Assembly (NCBI GenBank): GCA_030278955.1
Contig: JAOANR010000005.1
Span: forward strand, 29,999,849 to 30,063,848
DNA: 64,000 nt
Direction of reading: 5' to 3'
From: Hygrophila difformis
Taxonomy: Eukaryota; Streptophyta; Magnoliopsida; Lamiales; Acanthaceae
Of this stretch, positions 1-11,835 are shown piece by piece. The notes below the pieces were generated by a model. The model had not been told where the DNA came from, searched no databases, and worked only from the letters and a program-made list of their open reading frames with translations. The translations under genes were made by a program, and so were the position numbers. How positions within the stretch are numbered: position 1 is the first letter of the stretch; every line of letters starts with the position of its first letter.

Positions 1-1433
1 GGAGAAAAACGAAGACGAACTGTAGCCTACCGAGGAACGAGATTAATGCTATCACAGTCTGCAATTGACCCAAAAAAAAAAAAAAAGTTGCAGTGTACGG
101 CTTGTGAGGACCGGCTATTGATCTACAACTTGGTATTCGATCTTCATAATTCCATTGTAATTACTTTGCCTACGAAATAGTTTGAAAGAAGGAGGAAACA
201 AGAAAAAAAAAATATATAAGTTGTAATGAAGGATGTTGTTTTGTGTTTGAACGTGGTGGAAGAATAACAAGTAATTGTGGTTGGGTGCCCATAACCTATT
301 AAATGTACTGATAACATTATTTTGCATTTGTTTGCCACTTGGATGCCCTTAACATGGGTTTGTGTGCCCTTAACTTTAGTATTAACTCTAGTAAGTGTAT
401 TTAGGATATTTTAAATGAATATTGGGTGCCTCTAACATTAGTTGTGTCTATATATTTGTCGCCTAAATATAAATTTCAAATTTTATTATCAAACACAACA
501 TAGAGGAAATATGGCCCATTGGACCGTTGAAATTATAAGGCCATCACCAATACATAAATGTCAATCAAAAAGTAATTCATGTCCAACCCTTTACACTAAA
601 CTCAAACTCAAAAGATATTCTCTATATATTCTTTCCCATACAAACTTATTTATCTTTTCAATCATACCCATCATTTCTTATAAATTATACATTAATCGCA
701 CATAAATTAAATACTCATTAATTAATAAAGAATTACATGATTAGAATAAGAATTACTCTAAATGGCGAAACATACATATTAAATTAAAAGCATTTATTTT
801 TATTGAACATCAAGAATCGGAATATGTGTATTTTCCCCACGAGTGTTCAAGTAATGCATCACGAAGTTCAAAATGTGCATCTCTACTTCTTATCGATCTA
901 TAAGATTGGAGGATCCGATGTTGATTTAGATCACTATTAACTTAATTTTTTGTTTGCTTAGTTATTTGGTTGTTTATATTGTATGTTTTTTAAGTATTTG
1001 AGATGTGTTGTTTTTAGTTATATTTTCGTATGCTAATGTATTTTTTTAATGATTGCTAAGAATGTACCAAAACTTTAAAAATTTAGTTATCTTTATGTTT
1101 AAATTTTATTTTATAAAGAAACCTTAAAATTTTTAATCTAATTAAATATAAAATAAATTAAATAAAAAATTGTATGAAGTATAAATTTTTAGCCATAATA
1201 CAAAATTAATTTAATTACAAAAAGTGAGATAGGCTCGTGAATAGTAAAAACTCAAATTTGAGAATTTATCATTTATAAAACTCATAAACTTAAAATATAG
1301 TTGGTTTTTAGGTAACTCATAAACTTAAAATATAGTTGGTTTTTAGGTATTGCTGAAGAGAAGATGTCACCACATTTTGAGTTACAAGGACCATTGGAGA
1401 TGGTGTAATAAAAGGAAAGGAGGTATTAATTTA
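1..1433. other. AT-rich intergenic stretch with a 35-bp tandem duplication
   Basis: No coding region is supported here; open frames are short and low-complexity. The only clear structure is a perfect tandem duplication of a 35-bp unit at 1279-1313 and 1314-1348. A short stretch just before it (about 1238-1262) resembles the palindrome at 59648-59687, so it may be the edge of the same repeat family. Confidence 0.6.
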
Positions 1434-2853
1434 GGGATCGGTTAGGGTGCGATTGCACAACCCCACAGCACATCAAGGCAAAGATCTTGAGCGTCCAATT
1501 AAAATCCAAGGGTTGCAAATGCAAAAGGGTATAATTGTCATAAAGCCAAACTTCACTCTTGACGGAGGAATACATAATCCTATATTTAGTATGTTATCAA
1601 TCTAATATTTGGTAAATCATATCAAATATTTGATAATCTAATCTATATCTACGATCAAAAATCCTTATTATAGAGGGCAAACGATGCTACCAAAAATAAT
1701 TATGTGATGCTCTCAAAAATATTTTCAGCAGCCCAACATTGAAGAATTCAGCGACACCACTTTGAAGAATTCAGCGATGTTGGCATATACAGTTGGCATT
1801 TACATTTCAGCGATGTTGGCATATACAATTCAGCGATGCTACCAAATATCATTCTAATATTTGGTAAATCATATCAAATATATAATCCTATATTTAGTAT
1901 GTTATCAATCTAATATTTGGTAAATCATATCAAATATTTGGTAATCTAATCTATATCTACGATAAAAAATCCTTATTAAAGAGGTCTCAAAAATATTTTC
2001 AGTGGCCCAACATTGAAGAATTCAGCGACACCACTTTGAAGAATTCAGCGATGTTGGCATATATATTTCAGCGATGCTACCAAATATCATTCAACGATGT
2101 TACCAAAAAATAATTCAATGATGCTACACAAAAATATTTCAGACCACACCTAAAGGAATTCATCGACTACTCTCAGACGAATTCAGCGACAACAACAAGA
2201 AGAATTCAGCGATGCTACCATATACAATTCAGCGATGTTCCAAAAAATAATTCGGTGATGCTATAAAAAAATATTTCAGTGACCTTACCTAAAGGAATTC
2301 AGCGACACAACTATGAAGAATTCAGCGATGTTGGCATATACATTTCAGCGATGTTGGCATATACATTTCAGCGATGTTACCAAAAATAATTCAACGACGT
2401 TCTCATGAATGCTAATTTTTTCAAGATTAATTCAGCGACGCCACTATGAACAATTCAGCGACAATACCAAGAACAATTCAACGTTCTTTCCGTGAACAAT
2501 TCAACGTTCTTTCCGCGAACAATTCAACGACATTCTCATCAACAATTCAGCGACTCAACATAGAAACATTTGATGTACGTTTTCATGAACAAATATGTAT
2601 ATTATATAGCTTCATAAATAAGCAAATTGGAGTATAAGGTAAGATCGATTGAACGTATTGAAATGCGTAGAAAAAAAGTAGAGTTGAAGAGCATACAGAA
2701 TTGAGCGATTGTTTGTTAATACAACTAAATATAGCAAATTTACTATTTTAACCTTTAAGTTAATCTCAACCATCAATTTGTAAAGTGATTCAATGGCTGC
2801 GATTGACCGCAGCACATCAAATCAAAATCACCAATCGTACCCTAACGGAATTG
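1434..2853. mobile_element. MULE-like non-autonomous element with internal minisatellite
   Basis: The termini form an inverted repeat: a left block at 1440-1455 (GTTAGGGTGCGATTG) pairs with 2832-2847 with one mismatch. The element is bracketed by a perfect 9-bp direct repeat, ATTAATTTA, at 1425-1433 and 2854-2862. A 9-bp duplication is typical of Mutator-like elements. No transposase is present; the interior is a degenerate minisatellite. The AT-rich duplication could arise by chance, so the class is inferred. Confidence 0.55.
1735..2570. repeat. Degenerate minisatellite with ATTCAGCGATG core
   Basis: More than 20 irregular copies of a unit with core ATTCAGCGA(T/C)G followed by variants of TTGGCATATAC or CTACCAAATATC. 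Unit length is about 20-30 bp. A larger unit also repeats: the block around 1570-1690 (with TATTTAGTATGTTATCAATC) recurs at 1870-1990. The array lies wholly inside the MULE-like element. It is not a CRISPR array: units are imperfect and there are no unique spacers of constant length. Confidence 0.7.
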
Positions 2854-2900
2854 ATTAATTTATTTGTGTATTTCCATGACCATGATCCCTATATTTAATA

Positions 2901-3153
2901 CTCTCTCCGTTTTCAAAAAATTGAAACAGACTCACATTTCACGCAGTACAATGCATATTTTAAATCATTAATAACTCAAATTCGGTACAAGTAAAAATTC
3001 TAAAAGTTGGATATCTAAAAATTACTCGACGAGACGAATCTAACAAGATCCCACTTGACTATATTTTAACTTGTATGACTATGATAAAACTTTAAGTTAA
3101 AGTAAATATGTGAATAGTATCAAATTTCCCAACGTTTCAATTTATGAAAGAGA
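2901..3153. mobile_element. Stowaway MITE (family with CTCTCTCCG end)
   Basis: The left end CTCTCTCCGTTTTC follows a TA dinucleotide at 2899-2900. The right end is an imperfect complement (GTTTCAATTTATGAAAGAG) followed by TA. The interior matches the MITEs at 29176-29434 and 30411-30656. The right end has lost the ACGGA core, so the exact boundary is uncertain. Confidence 0.6.
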
Positions 3154-3161
3154 TAAATATT

Positions 3162-4456
3162 TTATGAAATTGAGCCACCAACAGGCATTCGGGCCGAATT
3201 AAAAGCCAATGTGACCAATACCACACAAAATCGGGCCGGTGCAACCCACTCACCACATGATGGCTTTAAAGCGGAAATTGTCTCCTTTTGGTGACCTGTT
3301 TTAATTGTTTGGTAATTAAAATAAATATTTCTCCATCATTCCATTATTTATGCATCACTTTCATTTTTTTCTCTCAATTTAAACATTTTTGTCTCATTCT
3401 CATTATAGTAAATACTCCCTCCGTCCCAAAAAAAATACTCCCTCCGTCCCAATTTAATTCTCTTGTTTGACTTTTTGTCATTGTTAATTATTAAACTTTG
3501 ACTTAATGTTATTATTAGTATACATTAGAAAGAAATAGTCGAGTTGGGTCTTGTTAGAATCTTAAACTCATGTAGTTTTAGAATATATATTTTATATAAT
3601 TCTATTTTTTTTTTACATATTTTGAGATATTAACGATTAAAAATGTGCATTGGATGTGTGCACAAACCAAACAAGATATGTTAAGTGTGACGGAAGAAGT
3701 AATGAAATATTAATCACCAAACCTACCTTAAGAAGTAATCAAATATTAATAACTGTATATGCTGTTTTGCAACAAAAAAAAAATCACCAAACCTACTGCA
3801 TCACACCAATAATTAAATTGCAAACTATGACAATTAATAAATTCCAACACACGACCATACATCACATAACTAAATTAATTAAAAATTCAAATTTAATATA
3901 ATTATATCACATAAATTTCTAGTTTGCTCCTACAATAAATACTACACTACATTAAATACGCTCTATCCCCACATAAAATACCGTGGACAAAATACCATGA
4001 TGTGAAATAAACATTCATTAAAATAAATAATAAATAAAAATAAAATGAATATATATTATAATAAATTAAAAAAATAAAAAAATAATAAGTAGAATTAATT
4101 GTATTAATAATAACATCAAGAATTAATTAAAGTATCTAACCTAAAATAAAAATTAAATAATTAAATCTAAAAAATAAATTAAATTTTGACGGACAAAAAA
4201 TATTGTGACGGACAATAAAAGTGAAAGTGAGACATAAATAAATAGTTGGATGAAGTATTATTTAATTTAATTTTAAAAAATAGAAAATAAAATAAAAAAA
4301 CCTAAAATAGGCCATCAAAAGGTAAACATTGCAACTTTTAAGCCAGCGCGTGAGAGTGTGTGGCGAGTGGAGCACACACGGCCCGTTGAGACGTTGACTT
4401 TGTCAATTTGGCCTAAAAAACCAGCCCGAATGCCTGTTGGCGGCTCAATTTCATAA
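3162..4456. mobile_element. Long inverted-repeat element, unclassified
   Basis: Two arms of about 130-150 bp are inverted copies: 3162-3297 and 4306-4456. Outer blocks pair as TATGAAATTGAGCC with GGCTCAATTTCATA, followed by GGCATTCGGGC and its complement; inner blocks also align, though diverged. No ORF of note lies between. Outside the right arm, 4511-4541 resembles a MITE end (AAGGGAGGAAG then TA), so the full element may reach 4541, with part of the left side deleted. Class unknown; MULE or foldback are candidates. Confidence 0.5.
3438..3699. mobile_element. Stowaway MITE next to a duplicated MITE end
   Basis: The left end CTCCCTCCGTCCC lies after TA (3436-3437) and the right end GACGGAAGAAG before TA (3700-3701), 262 bp. 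The interior has the block (TAGAATATATATTTTATATA, GTGCATTGGATG) shared with copies at 18605 and 40685. A second identical left terminus sits at 3415-3427, 23 bp upstream, without its own body nearby. Confidence 0.75.
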
Positions 4457-4542
4457 TTCAATCTTTCGTGGTCCAAAAGTGAATTACCTGCCTATTGATG
4501 GCCTAAAAAAACATTTATCTCTTTATGAAAAAGGGAGGAAGT

Positions 4543-5171
4543 ACTTCGTAGAAGTATAAGGTATAGCTGAATTATTAAAGCACCGTTGACGTTTGGTGAC
4601 GTTCCGTGCATTCCTAATTTCTACTATCCCCTGTTTTGCTTTTCTTTTTTCCTTTACCGAAATAGTGTAAAAGATGGAAACGTTTACGTTAGCGTAAACG
4701 ATAGTATTTCATCTTTCCTCGTCATTTTCATTTTCATAAAATCAAAAACAAAACAGGGAGAGAGGCGGACCCGCAGGCCGCACCCCATTCCTTCATGTAA
4801 TCCAAGGGTGGGCGGAATTAACACGCATTGAACTTTGAACCCCACCCAAAACAACAGCCTTCAAGTTTCCTGTTTTGCCTGCGCCCATAGATCATTCTTC
4901 TCCCCTTTTCTACCTTTCTCCCTTCTGGGATTCTTCCGTCAATCTTGTTCTTGGCCACCGCAAACCCAGAGACTTTTCATCCTCAGGATAAGCCTCTGGG
5001 ATTGTTTCGGGAAAAGGGGATTACCGGCTGCCTGCACCGCATCTCTTCTTTATCTATTGTTTTTTTACCTATTTTTTATGATTTCTGGGAGTCTGATTTG
5101 TTTGGGTTGTGAATTTTGTTTTAATTTTGGTAGATTGAGTGACTGACTGCTTCTCTTGATTGAGAACTTTC
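4543..5171 (+). promoter_or_regulatory. Upstream region and probable 5' leader of the CAT gene
   Basis: Less AT-rich than the flanks, without a supported separate ORF. It ends at the ATG of the amino acid transporter. An imperfect inverted repeat around 4680-4700 (CGTTTACG and CGTAAACG, three bases apart) lies about 480 bp before the ATG. No TATA box can be assigned with confidence. The C/T-rich stretch from about 4880 looks like transcribed leader. Confidence 0.4.
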
Positions 5172-8100
5172 ATGGGGGTTCTTTCCGATGCACAGAATGG
5201 TGGTGGTGGGGTGAATTCTGCTGTTGGGACTCTGAGAACTTTTGTGAGGAGGAAACAGGTTGATTCTGCTCATACAGACACTTCTTCTTCTTCCTCCTCA
5301 TATGGGCATGCTGGTCATAATCAGTTAGCAAAAGCCTTGACAGTACCACATCTCATAGCCATAGGTAAGATCAAGTTGGCCTTGCTTGAATTATTATCAG
5401 TTCAAATTCTTCAATAGTTTCAGAATTATTCATGTTTGTTTGAATGTTCTCGATTCTGGAGGCGGTTCTCTTTATTGGATTTAATTCATTCTGCAGTGCA
5501 ATCATCTGGCTTACCGGGAAATTTATCTGATTTGTGCAAGGAAATTCTTAATTCACTTAGTTCAATATTCTTTTAGGGGATTAATATCCAAATGAATTAT
5601 TAATAGGTATGATTGGGCCCTGTCAAATTTGGATCTCCTTATCTATGTTGCGAATTCATTGCTTGACTGGAGCTAATACTGTGTGTTCGATTACAATGCA
5701 TAATTGAATTTATTTATGAACTTTTTGATTGAATTTCTAGGAGTTGGCTCAACAATTGGTGCTGGGGTATATATTCTTGTTGGCAATGTTGCTAGGGAGC
5801 ATTCAGGGCCTGCCCTTATGTTTTCGTTTCTGATTGCTGGAATAGCAGCTGCTCTCTCTGCTTTTTGTTATGCTGAGCTTGCAAGTCGGTGTCCATCTGC
5901 TGGCAGTGCCTATCATTACTCTTATATATGCATTGGCGAAGGGTAACTTTACTTTAACCCTTCTTGGACTTTTTGAGTATATGATCTATTCCTTGTGAGA
6001 ATTTGATTAAAAGGTTATCCTAAGTGAAAGGAATGATTGTGTCTTTTGTTTCGTTAAGCAATATGTTACATGTCGGACATGAGCAATTTGATCACATGGC
6101 AACTCATGTATGTCAGTCCTGCGGCAATTATCTTTCATTCTGTTCTCCTATATCTTTATCTGTACAACCGGCATGCATTAAAATATGAGCATTATCTTAA
6201 ATTTTTGTCTATTGTTCGTTGTTTTTGGAGATATCCATGTCCTTGTAAAAAATCGCAGGCTTTCATTTCCAAGATTCCAGTTTAGCATTTTATTTCAACT
6301 AGCATTAGTCAGAATCTTAAATTTTTACAAAATGCCTGTAATGATTTACTTTTGCCTCTTGTTCCATGCAGTGTTGCTTGGTTAATTGGGTGGGCATTGA
6401 TATTGGAATACACAATAGGAGGTGCAGCTGTTGCTCGTGGCATATCCCCTAATCTGGTTCACTTCATTTTTCTTTGATTAGCTGCTGTTTCACTAGATCT
6501 AGACATCTACTTATATGTATTCAATAAAGTGGCATTGCTTTGCTTCTTTGTGCTTATCAGGCTATGCTTTTTGGTGGCCCGGATAGTCTCCCTTCATTTC
6601 TTGCTCGGCAAACCATCCCTGGGGTTGGTATTGTAGTTGACCCTTGTGCAGCTGTATTAGTTATTTTGGTCACTGCACTTTTGTGTGTCGGAATCAAGGA
6701 GGTGGCTTTCTAATCCAATTCTTTCTGAAAGATTACTATGTTCTGCAAGCTCATGTCTCGTTAACTATGCAATCTTTTGAAATGCCTTGGCCAGAGTACT
6801 TTTGTCCAAGGAGTCGTCACTGTAGCAAATATATGTGCCATGATATTTGTCATTATAGCTGGTGGATATTTGGGCTTCAAGACTGGATGGCCTGGTTACG
6901 AAGTTCCGTCAGGGTGATTCACTATCCATACTGCTTGTTTTTCATCTATTCTTTACTTATGTTTCAAAGGCAACATTAAGTTATTTATTTATAGATGTTC
7001 CAAATTCTTCTTCCCAGACTTTTCCCTTTCGGGGCTGATGGGATGCTTGCTGGTGCTTCAACTGTTTTCTTCGCATATATTGGCTTTGATTCAGTTGCCA
7101 GTACAGCAGAAGAGGTATGTTGTGTAACCTCTTGAAGATTATTATTGTCTAAAAGATGAATAACACATAAAAATTGCTGTGTATTTTTTTCCATATGCAG
7201 GTAAAGAATCCCCAGCGAGATTTGCCCATGGGCATTGGTTTAGCATTGACCATCTGCTGCACTCTATATATGCTGGTTTCTGCTGTCATTGTTGGTTTAG
7301 TACCCTATTATGCAATGGATCCAGACACACCGATCTCTTCCGCTTTTGCTAGTCATGGAATTAAGTGGGCTGCGTAAGCAATTTCTTTCTTTGCTCAAGC
7401 CTATCCATAAGAAATTTATGTTACTAGCTTTTCAGTTTTGCCATTTACTTGAATACAGGTATGTCATAACTACTGGAGCTTGTACTGCTCTTTGTTCCAC
7501 ATTGATGGGTTCAATTCTTCCACAGGCAACTTCGTTTCCTTTAAAGCATGGCATTTGTGTTGCCTAATTCTTTTTCTTTTGGGTCATGTTCACTGCTTGA
7601 TAGGACAATCATAATATTTTCAGGATTATTTCATGTGATAATTTGATGAATCTAAGGATTATTTCATGTTTTGTTAGTCTTAGAGTCCATTTATTAAATA
7701 TAGTTCTTTTAAGTGTAAAAGGATGAATAATTTGATTGTATAGTTACAGTATATTGAGGGACAAATCAGTATGAAACTTTGTCATAGTTTCTAGGATGAT
7801 AATATGATCTAATATTTCAGTAATTATATTCTTACCCTTAATTAATCAAGAGTTCTTCTCTCTCAACCTATGTGAGTTTAGTGCAGGTCATTTATTCATA
7901 CTATCATGGCTTTGGTTAATAGTTGGACGGACTTACATATATTGAAAGAATTGCTTTTTTGGTTTTCAGCCACGGATTCTAATGGCTATGGCTAGAGATG
8001 GGTTGCTGCCTTCATTTTTTTCGGATGTCAATAGAAAAACCCAAGTTCCTACAAAAAGTACTATCGTAACTGGTTTGCTTGCAGCCATCATGGCATTCAG

Positions 8101-9224
8101 TATGGATGTGGATCAATTGTCAGGAATGGTATGGTGCTATTATTTCTTTCAATTTTCTGTGAATTTGTTACAAAAAATTTTAGCCTTGCGCAAGAGAAAT
8201 CCAATGATGAAATGTTTCCAACAGCGATGTCTAATATGTTTTTGGGCACTGAACAAAAACTAAAGTTGGACCCCTACAAATGGGCTGTCACAAATTATTT
8301 GTTGAATTTAATAATAGAATCGAAGAATGATGGTTGGGAAATAAAGAAAAATAAAGAATTTTTGGGTATAAAGTGAGAATGTGTAAAGTACGGATCGTTT
8401 TGTTCTTTTTTCATTTGGAAGCAATCATGTTGCTTCGCCAGTATGCAAGTACTCTGATTTCCATTATTTTCCTGTTTCTTTTTTTCATTCGGTCTCATAT
8501 TAACAAAAAGTTAATACAATTATTATAAGCAAACACTTGCCCATAGCATATTATAATAGAGAAAACACTCTCAAATTTTATGCCAAGGGTACAACTCATA
8601 TAGTTCTGATATTTATGTGCTCATTCAGTTATTCTTTTGGTGGTTCTGAAATAAAGTCTGTTTGCAGGTTAGTGTTGGCACACTCCTTGCATTCACCATG
8701 GTCGCAATTTCTGTGTTGATATTGAGATATGTTCCACCAGATGAGATTCCACTTCCATCATCTTTCCAAGAAGCCATAGATTCAGTTTCAAGGCGCCGGA
8801 GTAGCAGCAGCAGCCCTGGGGATGTTGATGTGGAGAGCATAAAAATTTACAGTTTGGAGCACCCACTTCTAGAGAAAGCAGCTGGGCAGTTGAATTGTAA
8901 GTTTATCTGATGATAAAAATCCCCTTCTTCTAAATAAGTCCTTGTTGAAAATTTTGCTTCCCCAATCAGTAATTTAAATTGTTTACTTCATAATTTGAAT
9001 CTACTAGCAATCTTTGACAGTGTGCTTGAGGCTGTTTTCATTGAAGTATTGTGATTCTATTGAATGAATTGAAGTAATAGTTCATTAGCCAGTTGGAACT
9101 TCTCAATGGTCTCACATAATTGATATTATTGGACGGGTATGTATTTGTATCATGTGTGTTGTAGTCAGTGGCGAATCCAATGGGGTAGAGGGTGGTCAGC
9201 TGACCACCCTCATTTTTCAAAAAA

Positions 9225-9267
<43 letters not shown>

Positions 9268-11497
9268 TAAAAAAAATTTATATATATATATTTTAAATTT
9301 AAATTTTATATTTAAAATTAGATTGTATTTATTTAAGTTTTGTTAACATGTATTAGAGAATCTATCTACTACCTTGGTTGAAGTGGATGTTTGAATGTCT
9401 TAATTTATTAATGGTCTACTAATATTATTTTACTTTTAATAATGTATATTAGTGATATTAATATTTAGTAAATGCATCGTAAACAATATTTTTTTAAAGA
9501 GAAAATGGTAGATGTTTTATAGTATGTTTCGAACACTAAGACCCATTTTTAAAATTCCTCCCGAAGCTCATCTTTGACATTTAGTTTGAACTTATATTGA
9601 GAATGAATATGGATGGAAATAGGCTAAGCTAAATTACTCCGAGATTTGATTTGAACAATCTAGGCCTACTTCATTTTTCTAAGATTTGAGTCTAGCCTAT
9701 ATAACCTTTGATAAACTTAAGCTGTAGGTCTGAGTCTGGCCTATTTACATATAGAAATAGGTCACATTTTAAGCCTTTTACAAGTCTAATTAAGCTTATT
9801 TCAAAATCATGTTGAATTTTCTTCCTTTTTTTATACATATGTCCGAATATAACATATTTACATATTTGAAAAAAGCTTATAAATATTTTAAATCAATATT
9901 GAAAAAAACGAGTATGTTGATTATGTGCATTGCTTTGCTAATCAGCTGAAAGAGTTTATGTGATGAAGATTCTCAAATCCAAATTGTAAAACCGTATTGG
10001 TGAAGAAAGTTAATTAAATAGTTCACTATTATTTTATGTTGAGAAATATTAAGTGAAGTAGATGTAGATTTATGAATTTTTTCGAAGAAATGACACGACT
10101 ACTGTAAAAAAAATTTCAAAGTTCGCACACCCTGACTTAAGATCCTGGAATCGCCACTGGTTGTAGTGGCAATAAGTCCCTTTATTACTGAATTCTACGA
10201 TGAAACCTGTTCGTGAAGTTTGATCTGCAAAATTTTCTTTCTTGGCCAGAGGAACTTTGAAAAGAAATAGAGATGCATTTATATCTTTTGATTTGATCTC
10301 CCCTTGAGAGCTCTATATCAATGATCTGAGATTCCATATGAAAACTTGAAATATTAAGTGAAGTTTATTGTGTGTGCATGTGTTTCTCCACCGTTAATCT
10401 TATAGCTTGATGGTTCTTTTCTCATACATTTTGCAGTTTTCACCAGTGAAGGGAATAGGCGGAAAATTGCTGGCTGGGCAATCACAATAACGTGCTTTGG
10501 AGTTCTTATTTTAACTTCTGCTGCAGCAAGCTTGACTCTCTACACGTATGTAATAATTGTTCATTAGATTAATTGAATTTTCATGTAGGCTGGATGTTTC
10601 ATACTTCCTCTGTATTTAAATAATATGTTTGCATAGTAAACATTATTCATTGAGTAATTTTGATTCGATTTTTTCATAGAGTTACATAAGATAAAACATA
10701 GTCAAGTGAGATCTTGTTAGATTCATCTAATCACGTAGTTTTATAATATTAAAGTTTTATGGTTTTTTATTTTATAAAATTTGAGATATTACTCTTTAAA
10801 AATGTGTATTGGATTGCGTGAAAACAAGGAATGTTAAAATTTTTTGAATACGGAGGAGTATGTATCAGGGATATTTAAATTAGCCATTGTCCATTCACAA
10901 CCCTTTCCTAAACCCGTTATCTTTGCTTTATACCAGCACTATCCGGTTTTCACTTTGTGGAATTGGTGGGGTTCTCCTTTTAACTGGCTTTGCATTGTTG
11001 ACATGGATCGACCAAGATGATGCAAGGCACACATTTGGACACACGGGAGGTATGTTCTTTTATTATGTCCCCTCTTACACACACACATTTACTACAATTT
11101 CTGTTCTGGTTCTAGTCCGTTAACTCCTGGAAGAATGGCATATTTATATGTGGAGGTATTTCTGTTGCAGGTTTTATTTGTCCATTTGTCCCCTTGTTGC
11201 CTATTGCTTGCATTCTGATCAATGCCTACTTATTAATTAACCTTGGGTGAGTTCTCTATTCTGACAAGTTTATCCATTTATGGGGTCAACTGGTAATGTT
11301 GCGTTTTTGTTTAACTTGTAAAGGACTTGATTATATGCAGCGGTGCCACTTGGTTACGTGTGTCGGTGTGGCTTGCAATAGGAGTGCTTGTATACCTTTT
11401 CTACGGACGCAGGCACAGTTCACTGCGGAATGTAGTTTATGTGCCTGTGGCTCACGTTGATGAAATCTATGAGAGCTCTAGCAAGGCGGCGTTGTGA
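5172..11497 (+). CDS. CAT2: Cationic amino acid transporter, CAT2/CAT4 group (vacuolar)
   Basis: Multi-pass amino acid permease of the APC superfamily; plant members of this group carry cationic amino acids at the tonoplast. Fourteen exons: 5172-5364, 5741-5942, 6372-6456, 6561-6701, 6795-6913, 7018-7114, 7201-7373, 7459-7525, 7970-8128, 8668-8896, 10437-10545, 10937-11049, 11171-11246, 11341-11497. They join in phase to 639 aa, close to the usual length of about 630. Visible motifs include RRKQVDS near the N-terminus, [15 protein letters not shown] in TM1, [19 protein letters not shown] (here AYIGFDSV), [22 protein letters not shown] and RYVPPDE. The last segments form the extra C-terminal membrane helices of CAT proteins. 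Intron 8 starts with GC rather than GT (7526). The paralogue (CAT2 or CAT4) is not certain; residues of both occur. Confidence 0.9.
9166..10159. mobile_element. Non-autonomous hAT element in CAT intron 10
   Basis: Ends are CAGTGGCGAATCC and GGAATCGCCACTG, an inverted pair typical of Ac-like hAT elements. A perfect 8-bp target duplication, GTTGTAGT, flanks it at 9158-9165 and 10160-10167. Length 994 bp; no transposase frame. It carries a 39-base T run at about 9227-9265. The intron (8897-10436) is otherwise ordinary, so splicing is presumably tolerated. Confidence 0.92.
10604..10858. mobile_element. Stowaway MITE in CAT intron 11
   Basis: Ends CTTCCTCTGTATTT and GAATACGGAGGAG flanked by TA on both sides (10602-10603, 10859-10860). 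Length 255 bp. The interior shares the GATCTTGTTAGATTCATCTAATC block with the other MITEs in this window. Confidence 0.85.
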
Positions 11498-11835
11498 TGG
11501 TAGTCTCCCTTTGCAAAGAAGATCCTGTGTCTGTTGGATCTAAGCGACGGTGCTAAAGCAAAACTCTTGCCTTGTCAATTGTGCAATCTGGTGATACATA
11601 TGGCCGAAGCCTTGTTGCAGTGCATTTTATCTGCCCAATATTTGGGCGTAGATTTGGACAAAGATGGCCAACTAGAGTAAGGAATGAGTATCATGTTGTG
11701 TGAGTATATGGTTCTATTTTTATATAATTAATACTACTCGTGCATCCTCTGGTTATTGAGTCTAACAGTTGTAAATATGTCGATTTATTTCATTTGACAA
11801 ACCAATTCAGCTTTTTGTTGCTACTCTCATCTCAA
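11498..11835 (+). other. CAT 3' untranslated and downstream region
   Basis: Follows the CAT stop codon. No ORF. An AT-rich stretch at about 11715-11740 could hold the polyadenylation signal, but no canonical site was chosen. Ends where the Helitron begins. Confidence 0.5.

Noticed and set aside
1735..2570. CRISPR-like array of short repeats
   Set aside because: Plant nuclear context, imperfect units, no constant unique spacers and no cas genes; it is a minisatellite in a transposon.
6995..7017. An earlier acceptor for CAT exon 6 (after TTTATAG)
   Set aside because: It would shift the frame. The polypyrimidine-rich acceptor at 7017 gives the expected FPFGADGM in phase.
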